A program made the position numbers and the translations under genes. The notes beneath the pieces are model-generated. The model was not told the DNA's origin, made no database searches, and saw only the letters and a program-made list of their open reading frames with translations. A DNA stretch of 5,616 nt from contig CAYVLI010000196.1 in assembly GCA_964452105.1 (NCBI GenBank), positions 1 to 5,616 of the forward strand, in the 5' to 3' direction. Within the stretch, counting starts at the first letter, position 1. Every line of letters begins with the position of its first letter. This stretch comes from CAYVLI01 sp964452105 [NCBI: uncultured Nitrospinota bacterium] (lineage in GTDB: Bacteria > JAUXIQ01). Positions 4,230 through 5,616 of the stretch are shown here, piece by piece.

Positions 4230-4874
4230 ATGGAATGGATGGAAGAAGAGGGGAAAACGAAGCTTGAAGCCCTGGAAAAAGCTTTAGGGAAGATCGGCCT
4301 TCCCGAAGAGAAGGTCGAAGTCGAGGTAGTGGAGGAGAACAAGAAGAGGTTCGGTTTTATCGGCAGCAATTTCGTGAAGATCAGGCTCCATTACGATCCG
4401 AAAGAAAGGATAATTTCAGACGCTCAAGAGATGGTAGAGGGCATACTGAGTAAAATGGATATAAGCTGCGTTGTGGAAGGAGCAGAGACAAACGGGAACC
4501 TCTGCCTTAATATTACCAGCCCGCAGAGCGCACTCATCATAGGCAAACGAGGCCAGACCATAGACGCCCTGCAGTATCTGTTGAACCGTATGCTGAGCAA
4601 AAAGATGGGTCAGAAGGTCAAGGTCCTGCTGGATACCGAAAACTATAGAAACAAACATGCAAGCAAAATAGAAAGTCTGGCCAGGGAAACGGCCGATGAG
4701 GTCCGTTCCACGGGGAAGGCCGTCTTCCTTGCTCCCATGAACTCCCGAGACCGCAGGATAGTTCACCTGACTTTGCAGAACGACAAAGATGTGCGAACCG
4801 TAAGCAAAGGCGAAGGCTCCAGGAGAAAGATAAAAATCAGTCCCCGCAGGGGGGGCGAGCAATATGATGGATGA
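4230..4874 (+). CDS. khpB: RNA-binding protein KhpB (Jag/EloR family)
   Basis: KhpB (Jag, EloR) is a cytoplasmic RNA-binding protein. In Gram-positive bacteria it works with KhpA and affects cell elongation and division; its role in Gram-negatives is less clear. All three domains are visible in the 214 residues. The Jag_N domain (about 8-54) ends in KKRFGFIGSNFVKIRL. The KH domain (about 74-135) carries the GKRG loop at 105-108 in ALIIGKRGQTIDALQYLLNR. The R3H domain (about 145-205) has the Arg-x3-His pair R175/H179, and SKGEGSRRKIKISP near the end. The gene follows yidC by 103 bases, its common place, but the gap leaves open a separate start of transcription. The end is rich in Arg and Gly (SPRRGGEQYDG), which may add RNA contacts. 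Confidence 0.95.
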   Translation: MEWMEEEGKTKLEALEKALGKIGLPEEKVEVEVVEENKKRFGFIGSNFVKIRLHYDPKERIISDAQEMVEGILSKMDISCVVEGAETNGNLCLNITSPQSALIIGKRGQTIDALQYLLNRMLSKKMGQKVKVLLDTENYRNKHASKIESLARETADEVRSTGKAVFLAPMNSRDRRIVHLTLQNDKDVRTVSKGEGSRRKIKISPRRGGEQYDG

Positions 4875-4913
4875 ACGTAATCGATGATGTTTCATGCACA
4901 TTTATCCTGCGCC

Positions 4914-4941
4914 TTGACCAAGGACTTTACACCGCTATTCT
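4914..4941 (+). promoter_or_regulatory. Promoter directly in front of mnmE
   Basis: TTGACC (4914-4919), a 16-base spacer and TATTCT (4936-4941) form a good sigma-70 promoter. The -10 ends eight bases before the ATG, so transcription should begin at about 4947-4950. The mRNA would have little or no 5' leader, which fits the lack of a Shine-Dalgarno sequence before mnmE. Confidence 0.5.
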
Positions 4942-4949
4942 GATCGCCC

Positions 4950-5616
4950 ATGGTTGCGGATGAAGAAACCATAGTAGCCCTCTCCACCCCGCACGGCCGG
5001 GGAGGCATAGCAGTGGTTCGGCTCAGCGGGCCGCATGCTGTGGAAATAGCTCTCAAGCTGTTTAGACTCCCCGACGGCCGCTCCATTTTGGAATCAGCCT
5101 CCCATAAGGTCGTTCACGGTTTCATAGTCGATCCATTCACGGGACGGTACGCCGACGAAGTGATGATGACCCACATGCTGGCGCCCCGCTCCTACACAGG
5201 TGAGGATGTGGTGGAGATAAGCTGTCATGGCGGCCCCGGGCCTGTGGAGGCCATCATAGACTTGTGCATGAGAGCCGGGGCCAAGCCTGCAGAGCCGGGA
5301 GAGTTCACCCGGCGGGCTTTTTTGAACGACCGCATGGACCTGGCTCAGGCGGAAGCTGTGGCCGACATGATAGAAGCCGGGGCGAGTGCAGGAGCGGCTG
5401 CCGCCCTGGAGTGCCTGCGGGGAAGGCTTTCTCAGGAGATAATCCGCATCAGTGAGAGCCTCACGGAATGTCTCACACTCCTCGAAGCTTCCATAGACTT
5501 CTCCGAAGAAGACATCCAGTTGCCCCGGGGGAAGCAAATCCAGAGTCGGATAGAGTCTGCCGCGGAAAACGCACGAATACTGCTGGACACCTACCATAAG
5601 GGCCGGTTGATCAGGC
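4950..5616 (+). CDS. mnmE: tRNA modification GTPase MnmE, 5' part
   Basis: MnmE, with MnmG, modifies the wobble uridine (position 34) of certain tRNAs, adding an aminomethyl or carboxymethylaminomethyl group at C5. The window holds the first 222 of about 455 residues. The N-terminal formyl-tetrahydrofolate-binding domain is complete: TIVALSTPHGRGGIAVVRLS (7-26), RSYTGEDVVEISCHGG (80-95) and PGEFTRRAFLNDRMDLAQAE (116-135). The following helical region ends at YHKGRLIR, just before the expected P-loop of the G domain, so no GTPase motif can be checked. FLND replaces the more usual FLNG. The ATG at 4950 is the only good start: an in-frame TGA lies at 4941-4943 and the 5' signature follows at the normal distance. 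No Shine-Dalgarno sequence is present. The stop lies beyond the window. Confidence 0.96.
   Translation, partial: MVADEETIVALSTPHGRGGIAVVRLSGPHAVEIALKLFRLPDGRSILESASHKVVHGFIVDPFTGRYADEVMMTHMLAPRSYTGEDVVEISCHGGPGPVEAIIDLCMRAGAKPAEPGEFTRRAFLNDRMDLAQAEAVADMIEAGASAGAAAALECLRGRLSQEIIRISESLTECLTLLEASIDFSEEDIQLPRGKQIQSRIESAAENARILLDTYHKGRLIR

Noticed and set aside
4163-4267. 34-codon + strand frame in the yidC-khpB gap overlapping the khpB start
   Set aside because: It has no Shine-Dalgarno sequence, low-complexity polar composition, and overlaps the well-supported khpB start in another frame.
4061-4901. Two - strand open frames opposite khpB
   Set aside because: They are frame shadows of khpB, whose three domains read cleanly on the + strand.
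4892-5597. - strand frames, and a + strand frame at 5264-5455, over mnmE
   Set aside because: The mnmE frame carries all N-terminal family motifs. These are by-products of its GC-rich codons.

Overview
The window is a conserved housekeeping segment of a Gram-negative bacterial chromosome: the rpmH-rnpA-yidD-yidC-khpB(jag)-mnmE cluster that lies near the replication origin in many bacteria. All genes are on the + strand. YidC has an N-terminal membrane anchor and a large periplasmic domain, which points to a cell with an outer membrane. Gene order and protein style resemble Desulfobacterota/deltaproteobacteria or related deep-branching Gram-negative phyla. That placement is inference from protein appearance, with no search behind it.

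Layout. Bases 1-470 are the C-terminal part of an AmgK-like sugar or aminoglycoside phosphotransferase whose start lies outside the window. Bases 471-1462 form a gap of about 1 kb with no convincing protein gene, and it is the least ordinary part. It contains several REP-like hairpins, a Fur-box-like palindrome inside a strong leftward promoter that also carries a GntR/FadR-type palindrome, a candidate terminator, a cluster of GC-rich hairpins with a dRS3-like repeat and a 20-bp tandem repeat, and a 25-bp direct repeat. An AT-rich rpmH leader follows. The ribosomal protein and membrane-insertion genes run from 1463 to 4874. The 5' half of mnmE fills 4950 to the end and stops just before its GTPase domain.

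How the genes work together. rpmH (50S protein L34) and rnpA (RNase P protein) supply translation and tRNA processing. yidD and yidC supply insertion of membrane proteins. khpB encodes an RNA-binding protein. mnmE starts the MnmE-MnmG tRNA wobble-uridine modification pathway. mnmE appears to have its own promoter and may be translated from a leaderless mRNA. rpmH begins with TTG and, like mnmE, is easily missed by simple ORF calling.

No new enzymatic or defence system is visible. The best leads are regulatory: the apparently doubly controlled leftward promoter at about 723-770, which has no obvious gene to drive, and the probable leaderless start of mnmE.
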